Assembly (NCBI RefSeq): GCF_003667575.1
Contig: NZ_RCUY01000013.1
Span: forward strand, 1 to 64,000
From: Mycetocola lacteus
GTDB lineage: Bacteria > Actinomycetota > Actinomycetes > Actinomycetales > Microbacteriaceae
Direction of reading: 5' to 3'
Length of the DNA stretch: 64,000 nt
Position 1 is the stretch's first letter. Each line of letters opens with the position of its first letter. Position numbers and translations under genes: made by a program. Positions 36,331 to 43,868 of the stretch are shown here, piece by piece. A model generated the notes under the pieces. The model ran no database searches and was not told where the DNA came from. It was given only the letters and a program-made list of their open reading frames with translations.

Positions 36331-37566
36331 CTAAACCCGCTCGTGCGGGGCCAGGTGCCGCTGGGCGCGGTAGGAGGCCATCACGATCAGGATGCCGGCG
36401 ATGGTGAGCGCAAGGCCCACCCAGATCGGGGCGCGGTAGCCCAGCTGGGCACCGATCACCAGGCCACCGAGGAAGGCACCCACGGCGTTACCGATGTTCA
36501 TGGCCGAGTGGTTGAGGGCCGCGGCGATGGACTGGGCGTCGCCGGCCACATCCATCAGGCGGGTCTGCACGGCCGGGCCGATACCGCTGGAGGCGAAGCC
36601 CACCAGGAAGATGAAGATAAACAGGCTCGGTGCCCATCCGGCGGCGAAGTACAGTCCGATCAGCACCACCACCATCATCAGGAAGTAGCCGTAGAGGGTG
36701 CGGCGCACGCTGCGGTCCACAAAGTGTCCGGCGGCGAGGGTTCCGATGGTCATACCCAGACCCATCGTGGCCAGCAGCCAGGGGATGTGGGCGGGGTCGA
36801 TGCCAGCCACGTCGGTCCCGAGCGGTGCCAGGTAGGAGTAGACGGCGAAGAATCCGCCGAATCCGATGGCGCCGATGCCGATCGCGAACCACACCTGGGG
36901 ACGCTTGAACACGGTCAGCTCACGGCGCAGGGTCTGCTCGGAGTTTCCCTTGACCCGCGGGATGACCAGGGCCACGGCCACGGCGGTGAGGGCAAAGATG
37001 CCGGCCACCAGCAGGAAGGCCGCCCGCCACCCCATGCTCTGACCAATCGAGGTGGCCAGGGGCACACCGATCACGTTGGAGACGGTGAGGCCGGTCATCA
37101 CCAGGGTGATGCCGCGACCGCGCTTCTCGGGGCCCATCAGGCGTGCGGCGACCAGGGCGGCGATGCCGAAGTAGGCACCGTGCGGCAGACCGGCGAGGAA
37201 GCGGGCGGCGAGGATCCAGCCGAAGCTCGGCAGGACCGCGGTGGCCAGGGTACCCACGGTGAAAGCCACGGCGAGCCAGAACAGCACGGTCTTCCGGGAG
37301 AACCGGGCAACACCGGCGGCGATGGTCGGCGCACCGATCACCACACCCAGGGCGTAGAGGGTGATCATCCAGCCCGCATGGGAGTTGGCCAGTTCGGGGT
37401 TGGTGGCGTACACGTCGGGCAGCAGGTCGCGGGCAATATCGGGCAGCAGGCCCATCGCGACAAACTCGGTGGTACCGATGCCAAAGGCCCCGATGGCCAG
37501 GGCGAAGAGGGAGAGACGGACCCGGGCCGGAGTAATACTCGCCGGGTCGACATAGGTGCGGGACAT
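36331..37566 (-). CDS. MFS transporter (AraJ/YdhP type)
   Basis: A 411-residue, 12-helix DHA1-type exporter. Helix 1 contains FGIGTTEFVAMGLLPDIA, a hallmark of the AraJ/YdhP/Cmx-like group that exports sugars, nucleosides or chloramphenicol-like drugs. TAAAAT (minus strand, 37579-37574) lies 7 nt before the ATG at 37566, so this start is chosen over one three codons upstream. Confidence 0.88.
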   Translation of the reverse strand: MSRTYVDPASITPARVRLSLFALAIGAFGIGTTEFVAMGLLPDIARDLLPDVYATNPELANSHAGWMITLYALGVVIGAPTIAAGVARFSRKTVLFWLAVAFTVGTLATAVLPSFGWILAARFLAGLPHGAYFGIAALVAARLMGPEKRGRGITLVMTGLTVSNVIGVPLATSIGQSMGWRAAFLLVAGIFALTAVAVALVIPRVKGNSEQTLRRELTVFKRPQVWFAIGIGAIGFGGFFAVYSYLAPLGTDVAGIDPAHIPWLLATMGLGMTIGTLAAGHFVDRSVRRTLYGYFLMMVVVLIGLYFAAGWAPSLFIFIFLVGFASSGIGPAVQTRLMDVAGDAQSIAAALNHSAMNIGNAVGAFLGGLVIGAQLGYRAPIWVGLALTIAGILIVMASYRAQRHLAPHERV

Positions 37567-37755
37567 TACACCCATTTTACGGCATTACTCAAATCGATTC
37601 GACCGTATTACCAAAGGTTCATTCGTGCAGATTATTTGTGTGGTCAAGCGGGGCCCTGCCCACTTGGGGGCCGAGGCACCCGAGCGGCACACGGATAGGA
37701 TTGTTGACGTCATCTTCGTCTTTGAGGTCCGTCCACAACGCAGGAGCGCCACCGC

Positions 37756-38295
37756 ATGGATCAGCCGGGATCCCCGCCGCCGATCATTCGGCTTGGCAGC
37801 ACTCACCGTCACGCTGCCCTCCGGCTACTCGTGCATGTGTTTGACCGGGATCCGGCCTGGCGACGAATCATCCGCTGGGCACCGGCCCGCGCGCTGGTGC
37901 TGCGGGTGTACTACCGCCGTGCAATGCGGGTGGCCCTCGCCGAGGGTCGGGTCGACCTGATCACCGGCCCCACCGGCACCCCGCTCGCCCTCGCGCTGTG
38001 GTTCCACCCACACCCGAGCTCCGGTGCCGCGGATGTCTGGCATCTGGAAGCGATCGTGGTGGCCGAGGCTGCCCGCGGGCGCGGCCTCGGCGGACACCTC
38101 ATCCGGCACGCCCTGGCCGACATCGACGCCGCGGGCGCCATCGCCACCCTGGATGCCAGCACCCCCGACAGCCAGCGCCTCTATGAGCGCCTGGGCTTCA
38201 CCCCGGTCGGCCCGGTGCCGCCCTGGCCGTGGCCGCGTGATCTCAGGATGCGGCGTGAAGCTCGCGCAACCGGCGCCGAAACAGCAGCGCCGTAA
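37756..38295 (+). CDS. GNAT acetyltransferase
   Basis: A 179-residue GNAT protein. The CoA-binding loop is AARGRGLGGHL and the C-terminal part shows LYERLGFTPVG. AGGAG lies nine bases before the ATG. Its 3' end overlaps the 3' end of the converging MFS gene by 53 bp. Substrate unknown. Confidence 0.83.
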   Translation: MDQPGSPPPIIRLGSTHRHAALRLLVHVFDRDPAWRRIIRWAPARALVLRVYYRRAMRVALAEGRVDLITGPTGTPLALALWFHPHPSSGAADVWHLEAIVVAEAARGRGLGGHLIRHALADIDAAGAIATLDASTPDSQRLYERLGFTPVGPVPPWPWPRDLRMRREARATGAETAAP

Positions 38296-39703
38296 GTAGC
38301 GCCCCGCCCACGAAAATCCCCGCGGTAATCGTGTACACGACGGCGTAGCTGTGGACTGCGGCATCGGCCATCACCTGCGGGGTGGCCGGCACATGCCCCA
38401 CCAGATAGGCGGTCATTGCCGAGGCGGCGAGGGTGTTCAACAGCGCGGTTCCGATGGATCCACCCACCTGCTGGCTGGTATTGACCAGTGCCGAGGCTAC
38501 CCCCGCATGCTCACTCCTCACCCCCAGGGTTGCCGTCTGAATCGACCCCGGGAAGATCGTGCCGATCGCAAAGCCGAGCACAATCATCGGCGGCATGATG
38601 TCCGCGACATAGGTACTGGAGAGATCCAGTGTTGTCAGCCAGGCCATGCCGAGGGCCGCGAGCACAAATCCGATGGGCACCAGGATCTTGGGTCCAAACC
38701 GGGGAAGCAGCAGGTTTGTTTCCAGCTGTGCGGCGATTACCAGGGCCCCGATCAAGGGCAGGAACGATGCCCCCGTCTGGGTCGGAGTGTAGCCGAGGCC
38801 GGTCTGCAAATAGTAGGTGAGGAAGAGGAAGATCGCGAACATCCCCACACTCGCCAGCAGCAGCGCCGAGTAGGCGGCACCGCGGTTGCGGTCGAGGACG
38901 ACCGAGGGGTGCATCAGCGGGTTGCGGGCCCTGAATATCCACACCACGAAGGCGACCAGCAGGACGCCCGCGGCGATCAGCATGCCCCAACTACTCGCGG
39001 CACCCCAGCCGTCGGTGTCCGCGTTCGAGAATCCGAAGACCAGGAAGAACAGCCCGCCCGAGACCAGCACGGTGCCCAGAATATCCAGGGGCGTGCGCTC
39101 ACCGGGTGCGGCCGCCGGGCGAATAAAGAGGAGGGCCCCGATTCCGGCGATCAGCGCGATGGCAATGTTCACAAACAGGGTCCAGCGCCAGTCGAAGTGC
39201 TCCGTCAACATCCCGCCGAGCAGCAGTCCGAGCGCACCACCGGCACCGGAAATGGCGCCCCAGATCCCAAACGCCCGCGAGCGCTCCCGGGACACGGTGA
39301 AGGTGGTGGTCAGCACCGAGAGTGCGGTGGGGGCAAGCAGCGCACCGAAGGCACCCTGGAGCGCGCGGGCCACAACGAGTACCCCGAAATCGGGCGCAGC
39401 GCCGCCGATGGCCGATGCCAGCGCAAAGCCGATCAGCCCGATCATGAAGGCCCGGCGACGGCCGACGAGGTCGGCGATCCGACCACCCAGCAAGAGCAGC
39501 GAGCCAAACGCCAGCGCATAGGCGGTGATCACCCACTGTCGTTCGCCGTTGGAGAACCCCAGGTCTGCCTGGGCCGAGGGGAGGGCGATGTTCACGATTG
39601 TGGTGTCGAGATTCACCATGAGTTGAGCGAGTGCGACGGTGGCCAGGGTCAGCCATCGCCTCGGATCGGGGACGGTGCCAACGGGCGGGGTGGTGCGGTT
39701 CAT
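38243..39703 (-). CDS. MFS drug exporter (EmrB/QacA, DHA2 type)
   Basis: A 486-residue exporter with 14 helices. Helix 1 has LMVNLDTTIVNIALP (family motif D1) and loop 2-3 reads GGRIADLVGRRRAFM. GGAG lies five bases before the ATG at 39703; the open frame runs on through the divergent promoter but is not coding there. It is divergent from a TetR regulator across two operators, the classic drug-inducible efflux arrangement. Confidence 0.9.
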   Translation of the reverse strand: MNRTTPPVGTVPDPRRWLTLATVALAQLMVNLDTTIVNIALPSAQADLGFSNGERQWVITAYALAFGSLLLLGGRIADLVGRRRAFMIGLIGFALASAIGGAAPDFGVLVVARALQGAFGALLAPTALSVLTTTFTVSRERSRAFGIWGAISGAGGALGLLLGGMLTEHFDWRWTLFVNIAIALIAGIGALLFIRPAAAPGERTPLDILGTVLVSGGLFFLVFGFSNADTDGWGAASSWGMLIAAGVLLVAFVVWIFRARNPLMHPSVVLDRNRGAAYSALLLASVGMFAIFLFLTYYLQTGLGYTPTQTGASFLPLIGALVIAAQLETNLLLPRFGPKILVPIGFVLAALGMAWLTTLDLSSTYVADIMPPMIVLGFAIGTIFPGSIQTATLGVRSEHAGVASALVNTSQQVGGSIGTALLNTLAASAMTAYLVGHVPATPQVMADAAVHSYAVVYTITAGIFVGGALLTALLFRRRLRELHAAS

Positions 39704-39721
39704 GTCTGCTCCAGCTAAGAT

Positions 39722-39762
39722 AAGGACTATCAGTCCGTTTAGCATACGGACTACCGGTCCGT
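39722..39762. promoter_or_regulatory. Two TetR operators between exporter and regulator
   Basis: AAGGACTATCAGTCCGT (39722-39738) and ACGGACTACCGGTCCGT (39746-39762) are palindromes whose centres are 24 bp apart; each is followed by TTTAGC. They lie between the divergent start codons. Confidence 0.8.
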
Positions 39763-39779
39763 TTAGCAAGGGAAGTGTC

Positions 39780-40355
39780 ATGACGAGTCTTCGAGCCGAC
39801 GCCGCGCGTAACCATGCGGCCATCCTTCGTGCCACCGGCGAGCTTTTTGACGACGCCGCAAACCCGCAGAGTATCTCCATGGACGAGATTGCCGCCGCCG
39901 CCGGGGTGGGCAAGGGCACGCTGTTTCGACGCTTCGGTGATCGACAGGGGCTCATCTGCGCCGTGGTCGAGGAGCGCAGCAAGCCCTTCCAGGCCGCCGT
40001 CCTGTCGGGCCCGCCACCACTTGGACCCGGAACCCCTGCCGACGAGCGCATCCTCGCCGTGCTGGATGCGATCATCACCTTCAAGCTGGAGACGCTGCGC
40101 CTGAGCCTGGCCAGCGAAACCGTAGCCGCCGATCCCTATCTGCTGCCGATTTACACCTGGTGCCACACCCTTTTGGTCTCACTCCTGCGCGAGCTGGGCC
40201 GCATCGAGGACCCCGATTTCACCGCGCACATGCTGCTGTCCCCCACGCGCGTCGACTTCCTGGTTCACGAAATCGAGGTGGCCCATTTCAATCCCGAGCA
40301 GATTCGCGCAAGGATACGCGCAACCGTGGCCGCGCTGATTCGTCCAGCGGCCTAG
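39780..40355 (+). CDS. TetR-family repressor of the adjacent exporter
   Basis: A 191-residue TetR protein with helix-turn-helix EIAAAAGVGKGTLFRRFGDR and a C-terminal ligand domain. AAGGGA lies six bases before the ATG. Divergence from a DHA2 exporter and the paired palindromes indicate it controls drug efflux. Confidence 0.87.
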   Translation: MTSLRADAARNHAAILRATGELFDDAANPQSISMDEIAAAAGVGKGTLFRRFGDRQGLICAVVEERSKPFQAAVLSGPPPLGPGTPADERILAVLDAIITFKLETLRLSLASETVAADPYLLPIYTWCHTLLVSLLRELGRIEDPDFTAHMLLSPTRVDFLVHEIEVAHFNPEQIRARIRATVAALIRPAA

Positions 40356-40366
40356 CACCTACGATT

Positions 40367-40487
40367 CCATGGAGGTTGAGATCCGGACGGTGAACCAGCC
40401 GACAGCGCGATGCTGCGAATGATCGTCGAAAACTGCCCGGCGATCTCGGAGGTCGCGGACAACCAGGCCAAATCGGAACCTCCGTGG
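40367..40487. repeat. Long-range inverted repeat upstream of the sce7726 gene
   Basis: CCATGGAGGTT (40367-40377) and AACCTCCGTGG (40477-40487) form an 11-bp inverted repeat with one mismatch, enclosing about 100 bp. It lies just before the TAGGAT -10 (40513-40518) of the accessory cassette. It could be a structured RNA, operator or chance. Confidence 0.3.
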
Positions 40488-40551
40488 TCCACCGATTCAA
40501 CGTGGGCGAAGCTAGGATGAGACAAGCCACGAAACGCCGGAGGAGGTGCCC

Positions 40552-41442
40552 GTGAGCAGCACATCGACCGGAGAGCTCACGGCGCTCTCGCGCATTTTTT
40601 CGGCATCGGCGATCCGGGAAATCGGGAGTCGGGGATACTCACCGGCCCTGGCCCGGGCACTATCTGAAACGGCGATTCCTGAGCGACTTCCCGCGCACGC
40701 GACCCTGGCCGAGGCCTACACGATGGCGTTTCACACGCTGCAAAAAATCGGCAACCGAGACGACTACGTGTACCGTTCGGCGCTGACACAAAAAATTCTG
40801 CTGGGTCGCCACAATCTGCGCACAGCGACCGTTCTCAACGAATTCCGTGCGGGCCGATCCAAGGCTGACCTCGTTGTCCTCAATGGCACGTCGACCGCAT
40901 ATGAAATCAAGTCCGAACGCGACTCGTTTCAGCGTCTCCATACCCAGCTTTCCGACTACCGATCGGTCTTTGGAAGCGTGTACGTCATAACCAGCCCCAC
41001 CCAGGTTAAGGCCGCGCTCCGCCTCACTTCCGAGGATGTTGGGGTGCTCACACTGTCGGATCGGTTCCGAATTCAAACGGTCAGACCAGCCCTCGATCAA
41101 CCCGAGCGCACCAGCGCCCTATCGATTCTCGAAACCCTGAGGTTCGATGAAGCACTGAAGGTTCTAGACGGCCTGGGGATAGACTTCCCGGAAGTTCCCA
41201 ACACTCGGCGCTGGGGCGCACTTCGACACATCTTCGCAGCACTCGATCCGGCAACCGTTCACGCACACACGGTAGCGGTGCTTCGGGAATCACGATCCCA
41301 GGCACACCTGGAATTCTCAATCAGGGAACTTCCGCGGCCATTGACCGCGGCGATCTTGGCAACTAATCCGTCAGCATCGGCCCGACACAACATTCGGTTG
41401 GCCACCCGCCAACCGGTCTCGGAAGTACTCACCTGGAAATAG
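40552..41442 (+). CDS. sce7726-family protein, PD-(D/E)XK nuclease-like
   Basis: A 296-residue protein whose core (RSALTQKILLGRH, NEFRAGRSKADLVVL, TAYEIKSERDSFQRL) is that of the sce7726 family. E97, D106 and E118-x-K120 fit a PD-(D/E)XK nuclease site. The start is a GTG at 40552, five bases after GGAGGAGG. It is the first gene of a three-gene cassette with a sce7725-type gene 20 bp later and a RES-domain gene. The family is found in variable regions; biochemical function is not established to my knowledge. Confidence 0.8.
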   Translation: MSSTSTGELTALSRIFSASAIREIGSRGYSPALARALSETAIPERLPAHATLAEAYTMAFHTLQKIGNRDDYVYRSALTQKILLGRHNLRTATVLNEFRAGRSKADLVVLNGTSTAYEIKSERDSFQRLHTQLSDYRSVFGSVYVITSPTQVKAALRLTSEDVGVLTLSDRFRIQTVRPALDQPERTSALSILETLRFDEALKVLDGLGIDFPEVPNTRRWGALRHIFAALDPATVHAHTVAVLRESRSQAHLEFSIRELPRPLTAAILATNPSASARHNIRLATRQPVSEVLTWK

Positions 41443-41462
41443 CGTCACCTGGAGTTAGGACA

Positions 41463-42398
41463 ATGATGTACTACCCGTTTTTTCGCGGTAAGCAGTTTGA
41501 ATTCCTCGCGATCAGGGAGCTTGCGCCCGTGATCGCACGGGCCGGGTTCACCCCGATCATCGAGCCGGTGCACGAATCGTTTACGACGCTCAACCGGACC
41601 CTAGACGAACTTATTCTCCACGGAGCCACGTCCACGGTGATTGTGAATCCGCGTCACGGAGCCTATAAGGACGACGGAGAGGACCTTGCCGCTGAGCTGC
41701 GGGACGTATTTGGAGATAATGACGCGGTCATTCCCGCGCTCCTTCTCACTCCTACGATGAGTCTGGAACGTGCCCGTGCCCTGATCACCCAGTATGAGGA
41801 GCGCCCGTTTACCGTCATCCACGCGGGTTTCTCCGACGGTAAGGGCCTAGCAGAACATCTACCCGACACCGACATCACCCATGTTTTTCTAGACGCACAG
41901 AACACGCTTTATCGCAGACCCTTCCGCGGTGGACGCAGAGTCCTTATCTCCGACGGATTTATCCGAAAAAAGAACGCCGACTATGACGAGGTGGATCGCT
42001 TCTCCGATCTGCACGTAACCTATAGCGAACTGGGCGGCGACGGGTACGGGGACTTTCTCACCGTTGGTGATTTCTTCGCCCAGGGCGGCGGGCCCGCCTA
42101 TGCGGTGGCTATCCACCTGACGTATATCGATCCCAGCCAGGATGATCAGATGTTCGTGGCGCACTTCAAATCGGATTCAAACGATACGCCGCTTGATCCC
42201 GCAGGCAAGTTCAGCCAGGCACTAAATAAGCTCGTGGCAAAGGTTGATGAACCGAATTCGCCAGTGGCCAACACCAGCGCCGTAAGGGAGTTTCAAGAGC
42301 TACACGAGCGCGGGCATTTCCCCGGACTCGGGTACGTGAAGAAGCTCTCGATCAAGCACCACATCGAGACCCTTGCAGGGTTCCACGGTCGTGTCTGA
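41463..42398 (+). CDS. sce7725-family protein (beta-protein-like)
   Basis: A 311-residue protein beginning MMYYPFFRGKQFEFLAIREL and continuing with IIEPVHES, the pattern of the sce7725 family, a relative of the phage 'beta protein' group. It looks like a TIM-barrel-type soluble protein with strands such as STVIVNPRHG, FTVIHAGF and THVFLDAQN. It has no known enzymatic motif that I can name. It is consistently paired with sce7726 proteins. GGAG lies eight bases upstream, and its end overlaps the RES gene by 8 bp. Confidence 0.78.
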   Translation: MMYYPFFRGKQFEFLAIRELAPVIARAGFTPIIEPVHESFTTLNRTLDELILHGATSTVIVNPRHGAYKDDGEDLAAELRDVFGDNDAVIPALLLTPTMSLERARALITQYEERPFTVIHAGFSDGKGLAEHLPDTDITHVFLDAQNTLYRRPFRGGRRVLISDGFIRKKNADYDEVDRFSDLHVTYSELGGDGYGDFLTVGDFFAQGGGPAYAVAIHLTYIDPSQDDQMFVAHFKSDSNDTPLDPAGKFSQALNKLVAKVDEPNSPVANTSAVREFQELHERGHFPGLGYVKKLSIKHHIETLAGFHGRV

Positions 42399-43425
42399 AC
42401 GCCGATGCTGTGCTACCTGTTTTGGTGACCGGCTGATTCGTGAGCAGTTCATTGCACAGTGTAATCCGCTCTCCCAGACTTGTGATTATTGCGGAAGCGC
42501 CGGTATGGAATGCGTCCTACCTGAACAACTGAGCTTGTGGTTTAACACCCTGATGGCGACCTACCGGGTTGTCCGCGATGGAAAACCCATCATTGACCTC
42601 CTCAGGGAAGAGTGGGGTCTCTTTGAGGGATCAGGGTTGAGCACTGCCGATGCGATGTGGCTGTTGGCAGATGTCTTAGATGACGGTCAAATAGTACGAA
42701 AGTCCTTCGAGCCGATCCAGGATCCCGCTGCAGGTCAGCTTCACCGGTGGGACGACCTGCGCGATGAGATGATGCATGAGAATCGCTGGTTTCTGAATCA
42801 GCCGATGAATCTTGATCGGCTCAAGGAGTTGCTTGGTGGGCTCACAACTTCCCGCGCCGACCTCGAAGGTCTGAACTGGTACCGCGCACGGCTAATGAGC
42901 GGTTCGACTCCGTTTCATCTGTCCGAAATGGGCGCGCCGCCGCGCCATCTAGCCGGTCATGGGCGCGCGAATCCGGCGGGCATTCCGTACCTGTACCTCG
43001 GCTCCACCATCGAGACGTCGGTGGCTGAGTTGCGCCCTCATACGGGCGAAAGCGCGAGTGTTGCAACATTCCAACTTGCGCAGGAGGACCTGAAGTTTGC
43101 GGACCTTCGCGATCCGCGCCGTCTGCTTTCACCGTTCATCTGGGACGAGACGGGAATCATCGAACTGCGCGCCGATCTCCCACTCATCGCGCGCCTCGGT
43201 TTCGAACTTACCCGCCCGATTCATCCGCGAGGTGCACCATATGAGTACATTCCCACCCAGTATCTCAGCGAGTTTGTGAAGTCCTGCGGTTTCCACGGGG
43301 TCCTGTATCGCAGCTCGGTCAGCAGCGACGGCGGGGTCAACGTTGCATTGTTTGACCCTGCGCGCGCGACCCTGATCGATGTACAGGAGGTTGCCGTGAA
43401 GCAGGTCAGCGTTCAGCTTCGGTAG
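42391..43425 (+). CDS. RES-domain protein with N-terminal zinc-finger/HEPN-like region
   Basis: A 344-residue protein. The first 45 residues carry two CxxC pairs (C7, C10, C31, C34), then a helical region like the HEPN/RES N-terminal domain. The C-terminal RES domain (about 160-325) shows WYRAR, SEMGAPP, GRANPAGIPYLYLGS and TSVAELRP. RES toxins such as MbcT degrade NAD+ by phosphorolysis. There is no Xre-type antitoxin here; instead the gene overlaps the sce7725 gene, so it is probably the effector of this cassette. The GTG start at 42391 is set by that overlap. Confidence 0.82.
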   Translation: MSERRCCATCFGDRLIREQFIAQCNPLSQTCDYCGSAGMECVLPEQLSLWFNTLMATYRVVRDGKPIIDLLREEWGLFEGSGLSTADAMWLLADVLDDGQIVRKSFEPIQDPAAGQLHRWDDLRDEMMHENRWFLNQPMNLDRLKELLGGLTTSRADLEGLNWYRARLMSGSTPFHLSEMGAPPRHLAGHGRANPAGIPYLYLGSTIETSVAELRPHTGESASVATFQLAQEDLKFADLRDPRRLLSPFIWDETGIIELRADLPLIARLGFELTRPIHPRGAPYEYIPTQYLSEFVKSCGFHGVLYRSSVSSDGGVNVALFDPARATLIDVQEVAVKQVSVQLR

Positions 43426-43436
43426 GGGGGCGTCCA

Positions 43437-43820
43437 CAGGAGCTCGAGGTACGCACGCGTGCACGCGAAATCGTGGACGCGTTGGCAGAGCTCCCTCCCG
43501 AAACTCCGGTGCTCTCACCCAGAGACCTCGGGGGTCACAACGTGTTGTGGAACAACGGCCGAGTAAGCGGGATTCTGGATTGAGACCTCGCCTCCCCCAG
43601 CGACCGCTCAACCGATCTGGCGAGCCTTGGAGTGTGGCACGGCGGGAACAGGCTTGCCCGGATTGCGCCCACCGATCAGGTACATCGCGCCCTGATTCGC
43701 CGGCGCACGTTCTGGCTCCAACAGCTCGGCTTCCTGCTGGTGTCCAAACACCCGGAAACCGAGATCTCCCCGGTTGCCGCCCGGGCTTCCCGGTGGCTGA
43801 GCGAGGAGGAAACCCGCTGA
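43437..43820 (+). pseudogene. Dead phosphotransferase (APH-like) C-terminal remnant
   Basis: One frame encodes EIVDALAELPPETPVLSPRD, then LGGHNVLWNNGRVSGILD, stop, DLASPSDRSTDLASLGVWHG, clearly the catalytic loop and metal site of an aminoglycoside phosphotransferase-type kinase. The TGA at 43581 replaces the tryptophan of ILDWD, and the HGD of the catalytic loop has become SPRD. The N-terminal lobe is missing. It follows the RES gene directly, suggesting the cassette replaced its 5' part. Confidence 0.75.
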
Positions 43821-43821
43821 A

Positions 43822-43858
43822 CCGGGGCCATTCATGATCACACCATGGATGGCCCCGG
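43822..43858. terminator. Hairpin between the dead kinase and the wall protein
   Basis: A 10-bp stem (CCGGGGCCAT 43822-43831 with ATGGCCCCGG 43849-43858) lies 11 bp after the stop of the converging surface-protein gene. Confidence 0.55.
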
Positions 43859-43868
43859 GTTCACTCCA

